Part shown: in pieces, positions 8,501-15,825 of the stretch
Numbering within the stretch: position 1 is the first letter of the stretch
Layout: every line of letters begins with the position of its first letter
Assembly: GCA_020832495.1 (NCBI GenBank)
Contig: JAFIEP010000058.1
Coordinates: 1 to 36,654 of the forward strand
Source of the DNA: Acidimicrobiia bacterium
Lineage (GTDB): Bacteria > Actinomycetota > Acidimicrobiia > Acidimicrobiales > Acidimicrobilacustridaceae
Length of the DNA: 36,654 nucleotides
Direction: 5' to 3'
Notes under the pieces: model-generated
What the model was told of the DNA's origin: nothing
What the model saw: only the letters and a program-made list of their open reading frames with translations
The model's database searches: none
Translations under genes and position numbers: made by a program

Positions 8501-9169
8501 GCGGATCTGCTCCTCATAGGCCGCCCAGAACCCTTCGAAGTCGAGTGTGTCGGCGTCGCGGATGCAGGGCACGATGAGCGAGCGGGAGCCGTCGGACTTC
8601 TCCACGTCGACGGCGAGGCCCAACCCGACGTGCTCGTGGCGCACGACGGTGGGCTTGCCGTCGGCATCGGCGTGGAACGCAGCGTTCATCACCGGGGTGG
8701 TGTCGGCGATGGCTCGGACGACGGCGTAGCCGATGAGGTGCGTGAAGCTGACCTTGCCGCCGCGGGTGCGACCCAGGTAGCCGTTCACCACCCGGCGGTT
8801 CACCTCGAGCAGCTTGGCTGGCACCTCCCGGTAGGAGGTGGCGGTGGGCACGCCGAGGCTGGCCTCCATGTTCTCGACGATGCGGGCGCCCACACCGCGG
8901 ATCGGGGTGGCGCCCTCGGGCAGCGCCGGAGCGGCGGCCTTCTCCGGGGTCGTCGTGGTGGCGGGTGGCGCCTCCTTGGTGGCGGGGCTGTCTGCGCCGT
9001 CGGAACCTGGTGGGGATGGGCGGGTCGGCGCCGCCGGGCGGTAGTCCGCGAAGAACTCCCGCCAGCTCGGGCTCACCGACGCCGGGTCGGCCAGGTACTG
9101 CTCGTACATCTCGTCGACCAACCATGCGTTCGGTCCGACGAGCGGGGTTGCGCTCGGTTTGCCAGCCAC
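5540..9169 (-). CDS. kgd: Multifunctional 2-oxoglutarate decarboxylase/dehydrogenase E1o fused to E2o-type domain (Kgd/OdhA)
   Basis: Thiamine-diphosphate enzyme of the TCA cycle, giving succinyl-CoA (with E2/E3 partners) or succinate semialdehyde from 2-oxoglutarate. Its 1209 residues fit the actinobacterial fusion. An N-terminal helix that begins the E1 family (PNAWLVDEMYEQYLADPASVSPSWREFF) is followed by a Pro/Thr/Ala linker (~45-85). Residues ~88-330 form an acyltransferase domain ending in STYDHRIIQGAESG (300-306), without a lipoyl domain. The E1o body starts near 345: HRGRLNVLVNI (~530), GDAAFAGQGVV (629-639) and INNQLGFTT (661-669) form the ThDP/Mg region, and the C-terminus contains the transketolase-type pyrimidine and C-domains. 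The DHRIIQG form of the E2 motif is also known from mycobacterial Kgd. GTG 9169 has a -10 element six bases upstream. Monocistronic. Confidence 0.97.
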   Translation of the reverse strand: MAGKPSATPLVGPNAWLVDEMYEQYLADPASVSPSWREFFADYRPAAPTRPSPPGSDGADSPATKEAPPATTTTPEKAAAPALPEGATPIRGVGARIVENMEASLGVPTATSYREVPAKLLEVNRRVVNGYLGRTRGGKVSFTHLIGYAVVRAIADTTPVMNAAFHADADGKPTVVRHEHVGLGLAVDVEKSDGSRSLIVPCIRDADTLDFEGFWAAYEEQIRKVRTGKLTPDDFAGVTVTLTNPGTIGTVASVPRLMPGQGLIVGVGSIDFPAQYQGADPAALAGMGVSKVITVSSTYDHRIIQGAESGMFLKRVHQLLLGADGFYDDVFRSVGVPYEAVQWRQDVNPLDSVDAAVAKQVKVDRLVNMHRVRGHLIADLDPLSSEEPHMHPELDPATYGLTIWDLDRTFLASGIAGAERMRLGDLLHVLRDAYCRTVGIEYMHISEPAEKAWIQEQVEGVDLELSGDEQLHILDRLNAAEAIEKFLATKYVGQKRFGIDGAESAIPLLDAVLSRAADADMSAAVMGMAHRGRLNVLVNIVGKTYEQMFKEFEGNIDPASTQGSGDVKYHLGQSGKFTSRAGNTIEVELAANPSHLEAVDPVVVGMTRARMDQIEPPGQYPVLPILIHGDAAFAGQGVVAETLNLSLIKGYRVGGTVHLIINNQLGFTTPPQSARSSEYCTDVAKMVQAPIFHVNGDDPEACVRVAELAFAYRQRFHKDVVIDMVCYRRHGHNEGDDPSYTQPAMYNKIEQRRSIRKIYTEALVKRGDISLDDAEAALANFSERLQTALEETRQAAPPEGTRARPSPPPVGVLPPAPTGVDRSVIDEVYAALSTPPEGFSVHPKLARQFDARDRMFHDEGQVDWALGESLAIGTLLHEGTSVRLAGQDSRRGTFSQRHGVLTDFGTEAEHTPLDAVARNGARFWLYDSLLSEFAALGFEYGYSVANPDVLVMWEAQFGDFVNGAQIIIDQFIVAAEDKWHQHSGLVLLLPHGYEGQGPEHSSARIERFLSAAAEDNIQVCNATTAAQYFHLLRRQMHREVRKPLVVFTPKSLLRAKAARSPIEDFTTGSFREVMDDPDVEDPSAVRRVILASGKVAVEAAAARDARGAPVAVVRVEQLYPWPYEQVAEVLDRYPSARQVVWLQEEPENMGPWNGVKGRLYESFEDTHEIRRVSRSESGSPATGSQAIHVQEQEELMDRAFADPYPAGDD

Positions 9170-9175
9170 GGCCCG

Positions 9176-9181
9176 ATCCTA
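9176..9181 (-). promoter_or_regulatory. -10 element of kgd, leaderless type
   Basis: Minus-strand TAGGAT ends six bases before GTG 9169; no Shine-Dalgarno is present. No convincing -35. Confidence 0.55.
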
Positions 9182-9279
9182 CCGGTCGCCGGGGGACGTG
9201 CTGACGGCTCGGACGACACCCGCCGCACGCCGGCGAGGCCGAGGCGTGGGCCCTGGCTCCGTGCGCCGTGAGCGGGAGA

Positions 9280-11763
9280 TCAGGCCGCTGCCGGCCCGGC
9301 CCGCAGCCAGCCCTTGCGGTCGGCGAAGATGAGCAGCGGCGGCTGCACGATCAGCGCCGAGAGCAGGGCGACGGCGATGTTCAGCGTCACGATGGCACCG
9401 AAGTCGCGCAGCAGCGGCAGGGCCGAGAAGATGAGCACGCCGAACCCGCCGATGGTGGTCAACGCCGAGGTGACGAAGGCCTTGCCGGTGCGGGCACCGG
9501 CGGTGGTGGAGGCCGCCTCGGGGGAGAGGCCGCGTTCTCGTTCCTCGAGGTAGCGGGCCAAGATGAGCGAGGAGAACTCGGTGCAGGTGGCGATGACCAG
9601 CGGGCCGCTGATGGTGGTCAGCGGGCTGAGCTGGAAGTTCGCCGCCGCGATCACCAGCGACGAGGTGCCCACGGCCATGGCGACGGGCACAAGTGCCACC
9701 GACGTCCTCGTGAGGCTCCGGTAGCGGATGAGCAGCCACAGGGCCACCGCCGCCAGGGCGGCGTAGGTCAACACCGCCCGGTTCGCTTCCACGTTCTGGA
9801 GCAGCCCGGCCCCGACGACGGCGAGACCGGACGGGGTGGCACGCGCCCCGGCCGGGACGGCGATGGTGCCGTCGGCCAGTTGTTCCTCGAGTTCGATGAT
9901 CAGCTCGTTGCGGTCGGCGAGCGTGCCCTCCCCGACCCGGAAGATGAGGTTGGCTGCGGTCCCGTCACGGGCCACCACGCTCTTGCGAACGTCCTCAGGG
10001 GCCGCCTCGAAGGCGAGTTGTACGTCCTCACCGGTGGGTGGCAGCGGTGAGGCCCCGGGGATGTCCATGAGCAGGAAGACGGTGGTGTAGATGCTCGACG
10101 CTGTGATGAGCTGGTCGGGATGTTCGGCGAGCTGGCCCATGGCCAACGTGGTGCCCAGTTCGGCCATCTCGTCAGTGAGGACACCGTCCGCGGACTCGAG
10201 GTAGATGCCGAGTTCTCCGGCGGAGCCGGTCTTTGCCCGAAGCTCACTGATGTCGGCGATGACCTGCGTGTCCTGGTCGACCCACTTCTCGGGGTCGCTC
10301 TCGATCTCGAAGGCATCCTCGGCCAGGACGCCGAAGGCGAAGAGCCCGGTGGCCAAGATGGCCAGCGGAATGGCGGCAGCAGCGGGGAGTGCGCCGAGCC
10401 GAACGACGATCCGCTCCATGGGACCCCGGCGGAGCGCAGCATCGGTCGACGGTGACCGCCGTTCGCGACTTCCCAGGGCGGCAAGGGGGACGAGCACCCC
10501 GACGGCCACGAGCATGACCATCCCAATGGCCAGCATGACGCCGAAGTCCCGAACCATCGGGACCATCGACAGCTGCATGCACAGGAACGACACGACCGCC
10601 GCGATGGCAGCTACCACGAGCGGCCATCCCAGCCATCGGAGTGTGGCGGCGAAAGGATTCGGTGCTTCGCCGGTGGCCAACTCCTCCTCGACGCGCGAGT
10701 GGATCTGGATGGCGAAGTCGATGCCCATCCCGATGAGGATGGGGAGGCCCGAGATGGTGACCAGCGACAGGTCCAACCCGACATAGCCCAGCATCCCGAA
10801 CGTCCACACGATGCCGATGAGCGTGGTGGCCAGCGGGAGGAGCCGGGTGCGGACGCGGAAGGCCAGAGTGAGGATGACCAGCATGACCACGACAGCGATG
10901 CCGCCGAGGGTCAGCATGCCGCCCCGCAGGTAGTCGTTGATGTCCTTCAGCAGCACCGGTGCACCGGTGGTGATCACCGAGAAGTTCTCGAAGCTGTGGG
11001 CGTCGCTGGCGGCGACCACGGCGTCCGCCGTCTCGCCCTCCACTTCGATCGAGGCGTTGCCCACCACGCGGGTGACCATCTGGGCGTTGGCGGCGTTCTC
11101 GACCGTCGGTTCCACGCCGGGCGGAAACGGGAAGAAGGGGCGGAGCGCGGCGCGGATATCGCCCTGGTTGTCGACGAGGAGGAACTCGACCCAGTCGGGG
11201 TTGTCGAAGGTGCGTTCGTCCTCGGGCACGTCGAGCAGGCGAGCGGCGGTGGCGAGGGTGTCGTCGGAGCGTGCCTCGGCGGCGGCGGCGTTGCCGGCCT
11301 CGAGTTCGCGTTCGCTGGCTCGCAGCAGGATCTGCGCAGCCGGCGAGGTGGTGATGTCACCCTCCACCTCAGGGGTCACGAGGGTCTGGGTGAACTCGAG
11401 GGCGGTGAGCGGGCTGACGACGTTCTGCACACCGTCGAGGGAGCGCAACTCCTCCTCGAGGGAACGCATCTCGGCGACGTTCTCCGGGGTGAAGAGGTCG
11501 AGCACCGTGCTGCCGTCATCGGCGGCGAACAGCGTCACCATCGCCTGGCCCCCGAACAGGTCCTGGTAGACGACGTTGTCGTCGTAGACCTGGGTGCCTT
11601 CGTTGAGGTAGCTCTCCTGGCCGGTGGCGAAGTCCAACCGCAGCAGTCCGGTGGCCAACAGCAACGTCACGGCGGCGACCACGCCGAGGGTCGTGCCGCT
11701 GCGGCGGGCGAGGGTGGCGCCGATCCGTTCCCAGGTCGTCATGTCGTCATCTGCGCTGCTCAC
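9280..11763 (-). CDS. RND-superfamily exporter, MMPL / HAE3-like, two sterol-sensing-type halves
   Basis: Proton-driven inner-membrane exporter of hydrophobic or lipidic substrates, 827 residues from GTG 11763. The architecture is duplicated: TM1 (TTLGVVAAVTLLLATGLL), a ~200-residue extracytoplasmic loop (FATGQESYLNEGTQVYDDN...), then TM2-6 with the RND/SSD pattern (LTLGGIAVVVMLVILTLAF, GLPILIGMGIDFAIQIHSRVEEEL, FGVMLAIGMVMLVAVGVLVPLA). A second TM1 (IPLAILATGLFAFGVLA) is followed by another loop and a second TM block (LSPLTTISGPLVIATCTEFSSLILARYLEER, TIGGFGVLIFSALPLLRDFGAIVTLNIAVALL). There is no adjacent periplasmic adaptor, as is usual for MMPL or HAE3 proteins. The substrate (lipid, hopanoid or wall glycolipid) cannot be told from sequence. 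An ATG at 11742 is an alternative start, but the -10 spacing fits GTG 11763. Confidence 0.88.
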   Translation of the reverse strand: MSSADDDMTTWERIGATLARRSGTTLGVVAAVTLLLATGLLRLDFATGQESYLNEGTQVYDDNVVYQDLFGGQAMVTLFAADDGSTVLDLFTPENVAEMRSLEEELRSLDGVQNVVSPLTALEFTQTLVTPEVEGDITTSPAAQILLRASERELEAGNAAAAEARSDDTLATAARLLDVPEDERTFDNPDWVEFLLVDNQGDIRAALRPFFPFPPGVEPTVENAANAQMVTRVVGNASIEVEGETADAVVAASDAHSFENFSVITTGAPVLLKDINDYLRGGMLTLGGIAVVVMLVILTLAFRVRTRLLPLATTLIGIVWTFGMLGYVGLDLSLVTISGLPILIGMGIDFAIQIHSRVEEELATGEAPNPFAATLRWLGWPLVVAAIAAVVSFLCMQLSMVPMVRDFGVMLAIGMVMLVAVGVLVPLAALGSRERRSPSTDAALRRGPMERIVVRLGALPAAAAIPLAILATGLFAFGVLAEDAFEIESDPEKWVDQDTQVIADISELRAKTGSAGELGIYLESADGVLTDEMAELGTTLAMGQLAEHPDQLITASSIYTTVFLLMDIPGASPLPPTGEDVQLAFEAAPEDVRKSVVARDGTAANLIFRVGEGTLADRNELIIELEEQLADGTIAVPAGARATPSGLAVVGAGLLQNVEANRAVLTYAALAAVALWLLIRYRSLTRTSVALVPVAMAVGTSSLVIAAANFQLSPLTTISGPLVIATCTEFSSLILARYLEERERGLSPEAASTTAGARTGKAFVTSALTTIGGFGVLIFSALPLLRDFGAIVTLNIAVALLSALIVQPPLLIFADRKGWLRAGPAAA

Positions 11764-11770
11764 GGCGCTG

Positions 11771-11776
11771 ACCCTA
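11771..11776 (-). promoter_or_regulatory. -10 element of the MMPL gene, leaderless type
   Basis: Minus-strand TAGGGT ends seven bases before GTG 11763, with no Shine-Dalgarno. It is back to back with the xthA promoter. Confidence 0.55.
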
Positions 11777-11841
11777 CCGGCCCGCCGCACCCTCCGTGCC
11801 ATCCGTCACGTCTCGCTGGCCGCTGGTCGGCGGCGCCCCGG

Positions 11842-11847
11842 TAGTGT
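11842..11847 (+). promoter_or_regulatory. -10 element of xthA, leaderless type
   Basis: TAGTGT ends eight bases before ATG 11856 with no Shine-Dalgarno. It fixes the start at MRLVTWNVNS instead of the longer in-frame ATG at 11796. Confidence 0.55.
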
Positions 11848-11855
11848 CGGGGCCG

Positions 11856-12647
11856 ATGCGCTTGGTGACCTGGAACGTGAACTCCTTGAAGGCCCGTCTG
11901 GAGCGGGTGACGGCGTGGCTGGAGATGGCTCGTCCCGACGTCGTCTGCCTCCAGGAAACGAAGATGGCCGATGCGGCGTTCCCACACCTGGCCTTCGAAT
12001 CGATGGGCTATGAATCCGCTCACCACGGTGAGGGTCGATGGAACGGGGTGGCCATCCTGTCGCGGGTCGGCCTCGACGACGTCCATCCCGGTTTCGAGGA
12101 CGACGACGCTCCCGACACCGACGCTCGCCTGCTGTGGGCCACCTGCGCGGGCGTGCGTGTGGCCAGTGCCTATGTTCCCAACGGGCGGGCACTCGACGAC
12201 GACCACTACCGCTACAAGCTCGAGTGGCTGGCCCGACTGCAGCGCAACCTCGAGCAGCACTACTCGCCCGAGCAGCACCTCGCCGTGTGCGGCGACTTCA
12301 ACATTGCCCCCGACGATCGCGACGTGTGGAGCACGACGGCGCTCGAGGGGTCGACCCACGTGAGCCAGCCCGAGCGCGACGCGCTGGCGGCGCTCGAGGC
12401 CTGGGGTCTGGTCGACGTGTTCCGCCGTCACTACGACGCCGATGGTCTCTACTCGTGGTGGGACTACCGCGGCGGCGCGTTCCACCAGGGACGCGGTATG
12501 CGGATCGACCTGCTCATGGTGACCGAGGTGGTGGCCGCAGCCACCGCTGCGGTGCTCATCGACCGAAATGCCCGCAAGGGCAAGCCGACGCCGAGTGATC
12601 ATGCGCCGGTCATCGCCGACATCACACAGGGGGCAGACGATGGGTGA
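11856..12647 (+). CDS. xthA: Exodeoxyribonuclease III / AP endonuclease (XthA family)
   Basis: Base-excision-repair enzyme that cleaves at abasic sites and removes 3' blocking groups; 263 residues, normal for the family. Endonuclease/exonuclease/phosphatase motifs are all present: MRLVTWNVNSLKAR (Asn7), VVCLQETK (metal-binding Glu34), GVAILSR, ASAYVPNGR, CGDFNIAPDDRDV (Asp/Asn), WWDYRGGAF with RIDLLMV, and the terminal SDHAPVIADI (Asp-His). The start at residue MRLVTW matches the family N-terminus exactly. The stop overlaps the next gene by eight bases (its ATG lies inside the final codons), so the thioesterase is probably translationally coupled. Confidence 0.96.
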   Translation: MRLVTWNVNSLKARLERVTAWLEMARPDVVCLQETKMADAAFPHLAFESMGYESAHHGEGRWNGVAILSRVGLDDVHPGFEDDDAPDTDARLLWATCAGVRVASAYVPNGRALDDDHYRYKLEWLARLQRNLEQHYSPEQHLAVCGDFNIAPDDRDVWSTTALEGSTHVSQPERDALAALEAWGLVDVFRRHYDADGLYSWWDYRGGAFHQGRGMRIDLLMVTEVVAAATAAVLIDRNARKGKPTPSDHAPVIADITQGADDG

Positions 12648-13431
12648 CGAGCAGGGCACGACGTCCGGCACGGCCGACGCCGATCCGGTCACGGACGGGC
12701 CAAGGCCCGTCGAACCGTTGTCAGGGCAGGAGCTCGTGCAGTCGGCGTTGTTCGGTCGGTGGCAGGAGCCGCCGGTGAGTCGCCTCACGGTGCGACAGGT
12801 GGAGATGCGGCGACTCTCCGACAGCATGCGCATCATCATGGAGCGCCTGGTGGCCACTGCCGCGCCGACCGAGGTGATCATCGAGGCGGCCGATGCCCTT
12901 GCTCGGGTGGCGTTGTCCTTCGATGAGGAACGCCACGGCACGCTGTACGAGGGCTTCGCCGAGGCGGCCAACGCCGGCGGTGACGTCGAGGCCTCGTTCG
13001 AGCACAGCCCGTTCATCGGCCGGGCCAATCCGCTGTCCCCGCCGATCGCGCTCCAAGAGCTCGACGGCAAGGTGCACGCCCGTTGCGTGTTCGGCTCCGC
13101 CTACGAGGGGCCGCCGGGGTGTGTGCACGGTGGCTACGTGGCCGGGGCTTTCGACGAACTGCTCGGGGCCACCCAGTCGCTGTCGGGCGCGCCGGGCATG
13201 ACGGGCACGCTGACCGTCAAGTACCGCAGCCCCACGCCGCTGCACACCGAGCTGCGCTTCGTGGGGGAACTGGTGGGCGTCGAGCGACGGAAGATTTTCA
13301 CCAAGGGTGAGCTGTATGCCGGTGATCGGCTCTGCGCCGAGGCCGAGGGCATCTTCATCTCCATCGATCTCGACCGGTGGCGCACGCTCATGGAGGAGCG
13401 CAACCGCCAGGAGCAGGAACGGCTGTCCTGA
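12640..13431 (+). CDS. PaaI-like hotdog-fold thioesterase with ~100-residue N-terminal extension
   Basis: Predicted acyl-CoA thioesterase, 263 residues, about twice a minimal hotdog domain. The C-terminal half holds the fold: PPGCVHGGYVAGAFDELLGATQSLSG is the long hotdog helix with the GCVHGG turn, followed by MTGTLTVKYRSPTPLHTELRFVGELVG and RKIFTKGELYAGDRLCAEAEGIFISI. Residues 1-~105 (VEMRRLSDSMRIIMERLVATAAPTEVI...) are helical and resemble the extension seen in some actinobacterial PaaI-like proteins; no function is known to me. ATG 12640 lies eight bases inside the end of xthA. It ends 12 bases from the convergent J-domain gene. Confidence 0.85.
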   Translation: MGDEQGTTSGTADADPVTDGPRPVEPLSGQELVQSALFGRWQEPPVSRLTVRQVEMRRLSDSMRIIMERLVATAAPTEVIIEAADALARVALSFDEERHGTLYEGFAEAANAGGDVEASFEHSPFIGRANPLSPPIALQELDGKVHARCVFGSAYEGPPGCVHGGYVAGAFDELLGATQSLSGAPGMTGTLTVKYRSPTPLHTELRFVGELVGVERRKIFTKGELYAGDRLCAEAEGIFISIDLDRWRTLMEERNRQEQERLS

Positions 13432-13443
13432 ACGGCCTCGGCC

Positions 13444-14166
13444 TCATCGGGGCATCCGTCGGACCCTCGCCCACTGGGCTGCCCGTTCGGTGCGTCGGAC
13501 GTGCCGGGCGGACAGCAGGGCGTGTGACCCCGTGACGGCAATCGGGAGGTAGACGGGAAGGAAGGCGGTCAGGCCCGGTCGGCGGAATCTGCCCGTGATG
13601 AGCAGCTCCCAGCCGGACCCCTCAGCGGCCCAGGAGTCGATCCAGCCGCTGACGGCGAGCCCGACGATCAGGGCCAGCGCACCACCGAGCCAGAACGGGG
13701 TGCGGAATGCCAGGGTGTCGAGCCGGTCGAGCAGCCCGGGCCGGCCTCCGCGCCTCCGTCGCCCGGTGCGCCAGTCGTGGGTGAGCACCAGGTGTGACGC
13801 CAGGGCGTCGGCGGCGGTGAACCGCTCGTCGCACAGCGGGCACGAGGCCGGTGGACGCGTGTCGGGAGCCGGCTCGTCGGTGCTCGGCACGTCGTTGATC
13901 GGGTTGCCGAACCAGTCGTTGGCGTCATCGGGTGTCTCACCATCCCACCAGTGGGGGCTCGGGGCGGTGGACGCCGTGCCGGACCGCACGGCCTCGATGG
14001 CCTCGTTGAGCTCTGCCATCCGCGCCGCGGCAGCGGTCTGCGCCGCCGGGTCGCGGGCCGCCCGGTCCGGGTGGTGCTGCTTGGCCAGCCGGCGGTAGGC
14101 CCGTTCGGCCTGTGCGGGCGACGACGACGTGGGGAGGCCGAGCACGGCCCACGGGTTGCGCTGCAC
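13444..14166 (-). CDS. Membrane J-domain protein with C2H2-type zinc finger
   Basis: Putative Hsp70 (DnaK) co-chaperone anchored in the membrane, 240 residues. Residues 1-62 are a J domain: NPWAVLGLPTSSSPAQAERAYRRLAKQHHPDRAARDP, with the essential HPD at 32-34. A ~45-residue acidic/Pro linker leads to CPLCDERFTAADALASHLVLTH (109-130), a textbook Cys-x2-Cys-x12-His-x4-His finger. Two hydrophobic segments follow (~157-178 PFWLGGALALIVGLAVSGWI and ~199-220 LTAFLPVYLPIAVTGSHALL), then a basic tail. No Gly/Phe region or DnaJ-type CxxCxGxG repeats, so it is not canonical DnaJ. GTG 14166 is used because the J domain begins immediately. It has no obvious operon partner. Client and zinc ligand role are unknown. 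Confidence 0.8.
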   Translation of the reverse strand: MQRNPWAVLGLPTSSSPAQAERAYRRLAKQHHPDRAARDPAAQTAAAARMAELNEAIEAVRSGTASTAPSPHWWDGETPDDANDWFGNPINDVPSTDEPAPDTRPPASCPLCDERFTAADALASHLVLTHDWRTGRRRRGGRPGLLDRLDTLAFRTPFWLGGALALIVGLAVSGWIDSWAAEGSGWELLITGRFRRPGLTAFLPVYLPIAVTGSHALLSARHVRRTERAAQWARVRRMPR

Positions 14167-14254
14167 CGCCGCATGTTCGCACGGCCGCCACGGTCCTGCT
14201 CGGAACGTGCTCGGGCGTCCGGACGGGAGGTGCCGGTGGTGCCCGCTTCGTCGA

Positions 14255-15769
14255 TCAGGCGGGTTCCTCGGCCCGGATGAACTCCGCCGCCCGTTCGCCG
14301 ACCATCATCACGGTGATGGCCGGGTTGACGCTGGTGATCTCGGGGAACACCGAGGCGTCCACCACGCGGAGGCCGTCGACACCCCGCACCCGCAGTTCGG
14401 GGTCGACCACCGCCATGGGGTCGTCGGTGTCGCCCATGGCGCAGGTGCCGCACGGGTGGTAGACGGTGTTGGCCGTGGAACGGGCGTAGGCCGACACCGC
14501 CTCACGACTGGTGACGTCGGCGCCGGGCGCCAGCTCGCTGCCCACCCAGGGTTCGAGTGCCGGCTGTCGGGCGATGTCCCGGGCCAGTTCCACCCCGGCG
14601 ACCATGATGGCCTCGTCGTAGCTCTCCGGGTCGGTGAAGTAGGCGAAGTCGATGGCCGGCACGTCCCCGGGATGGGCGGTGCGGACCCGCACGGTGCCGC
14701 GGCTGCGGGCCCGGCAAACGTTGGGGGTGAGGCAGAAGGCGTGGCGCGCCGATGGGTAGCCGAGCGGCGCCGTGTTGAGATCGAACGCCGTGAGCCCCCC
14801 GTGGAACATGAGGTCCGGCTCTCCGCTCCCCTCGATGTCGGCGAAGATCCCCACCTCCCAGTACTGGTGGATGGGCTCGGGGATCGCTCGGGTGGACGAC
14901 CACATGACGATCCCCTCGGGATGGTCCTGGAGGTTGGCGCCAACGCCGGGCAGGTCGACCCGGGGCTCGATCCCCACCGACCGCAGGTACTCCGCCGGTC
15001 CGATGCCGGCGAGTTGGAGCAGTCGGGGCGACTCGAACGCGCCGGCGGCCAGGACGATGCCGTGGCGGGCCCACAGCGTGCCCGTCGAGGTGCGGATGCC
15101 CGTGGCGCGCTCCCCGTCGAAGAGCAGTTCCCACACCCGGGTGTCGCACCGCAGGGACAGGTTGTCGGGGAGACGGTCGAGCGGATGGAGGTAGGCCACC
15201 GAGGCCGACTGGCGGATGCCGTGCAGGACGTTCAGCTCGAGCAGCCCGGCGCCGGGCGTCCAGCGTCGCTCGCCGAAGTGCAGCCGACCCAGGCCGGTCG
15301 ACGCCGCCGCCTCGATGAGGGCCTCGTTGAGGGGGTTGACCGGCCCGTGCGGCTCGGCCACGTGGACCTGGTCGAGCACCCGCTGGTAGTGGGGCGCGCA
15401 CTCGTCGGGTCCCCAGCCGCGGGCGCCGGCTGCTTCCCAGCGACGGAGGTCGGCGTCGGGGGCCACGAAGGCGATACACGAGTTGTGGCTCGAGCAGCCG
15501 CCGAGCACCCGGGCCCGACTGTGGCGGATGGTGGAGTTCCCACGAGGCTGCGGCTCGATGGTGTAGTCCCAGTCCAGGTCGCCGCCGAGCAGGTCCATCC
15601 AGTCGCGCACCCGCAGGACACGCTCGAGGCCCTCGTCGGCCGGGCCGGCCTCCACGAGCGCCACCTGGCGGCCGGTGTCCTCTGCCAGGCGAGCGGCCAG
15701 CACCGAGCCCGCCGTGCCTCCTCCCACGATCACGTGGTCGTAGGTTGCGTCGTCGGGCCCGTTCGCCAT
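14255..15769 (-). CDS. betA: GMC-family flavin oxidoreductase, probable choline dehydrogenase
   Basis: FAD-dependent alcohol oxidoreductase of the glucose-methanol-choline family, 504 residues. N-terminal Rossmann motif YDHVIVGGGTAGSVLAARL (~10-28), then the GMC signature RARVLGGCSSHNSCIAFV, FAD-contact GIVLAAGAFESPRLLQLAGIGP, GVGANLQDHP, and the C-terminal active-site segment VYHPCGTCAMG (His) with VDASVFPEITSVNPAITVMMVGERAA (Asn-Pro pair). The divergent betaine-aldehyde-dehydrogenase-like gene 56 bases away supports oxidation of choline to betaine aldehyde. Other GMC alcohol dehydrogenases share these motifs, so the substrate is inferred from context. ATG 15769 is fixed by a -10 element six bases upstream. 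Confidence 0.78.
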   Translation of the reverse strand: MANGPDDATYDHVIVGGGTAGSVLAARLAEDTGRQVALVEAGPADEGLERVLRVRDWMDLLGGDLDWDYTIEPQPRGNSTIRHSRARVLGGCSSHNSCIAFVAPDADLRRWEAAGARGWGPDECAPHYQRVLDQVHVAEPHGPVNPLNEALIEAAASTGLGRLHFGERRWTPGAGLLELNVLHGIRQSASVAYLHPLDRLPDNLSLRCDTRVWELLFDGERATGIRTSTGTLWARHGIVLAAGAFESPRLLQLAGIGPAEYLRSVGIEPRVDLPGVGANLQDHPEGIVMWSSTRAIPEPIHQYWEVGIFADIEGSGEPDLMFHGGLTAFDLNTAPLGYPSARHAFCLTPNVCRARSRGTVRVRTAHPGDVPAIDFAYFTDPESYDEAIMVAGVELARDIARQPALEPWVGSELAPGADVTSREAVSAYARSTANTVYHPCGTCAMGDTDDPMAVVDPELRVRGVDGLRVVDASVFPEITSVNPAITVMMVGERAAEFIRAEEPA

Positions 15770-15775
15770 GGGCCA

Positions 15776-15781
15776 ACACTA
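15776..15781 (-). promoter_or_regulatory. -10 element of betA, leaderless type
   Basis: Minus-strand TAGTGT ends six bases before ATG 15769. It is divergent from the betB promoter 32 bases away, so both promoters could share one operator. Confidence 0.55.
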
Positions 15782-15813
15782 GGACGCGAGGTGCTCGGTG
15801 CCGGCCGTGGTGG

Positions 15814-15819
15814 CAGAGT
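15814..15819 (+). promoter_or_regulatory. Weak -10-like element of betB
   Basis: CAGAGT ends six bases before ATG 15826. It has the spacing of the other leaderless promoters but C instead of T in the first position. No Shine-Dalgarno lies in between. Confidence 0.35.
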
Positions 15820-15825
15820 GGGGCC

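Noticed and set aside
7196-9271. 691-codon open frame on the plus strand opposite kgd
   Set aside because: Antisense shadow of kgd caused by high GC; composition is His/Val/Asp/Gly-rich without domain features.
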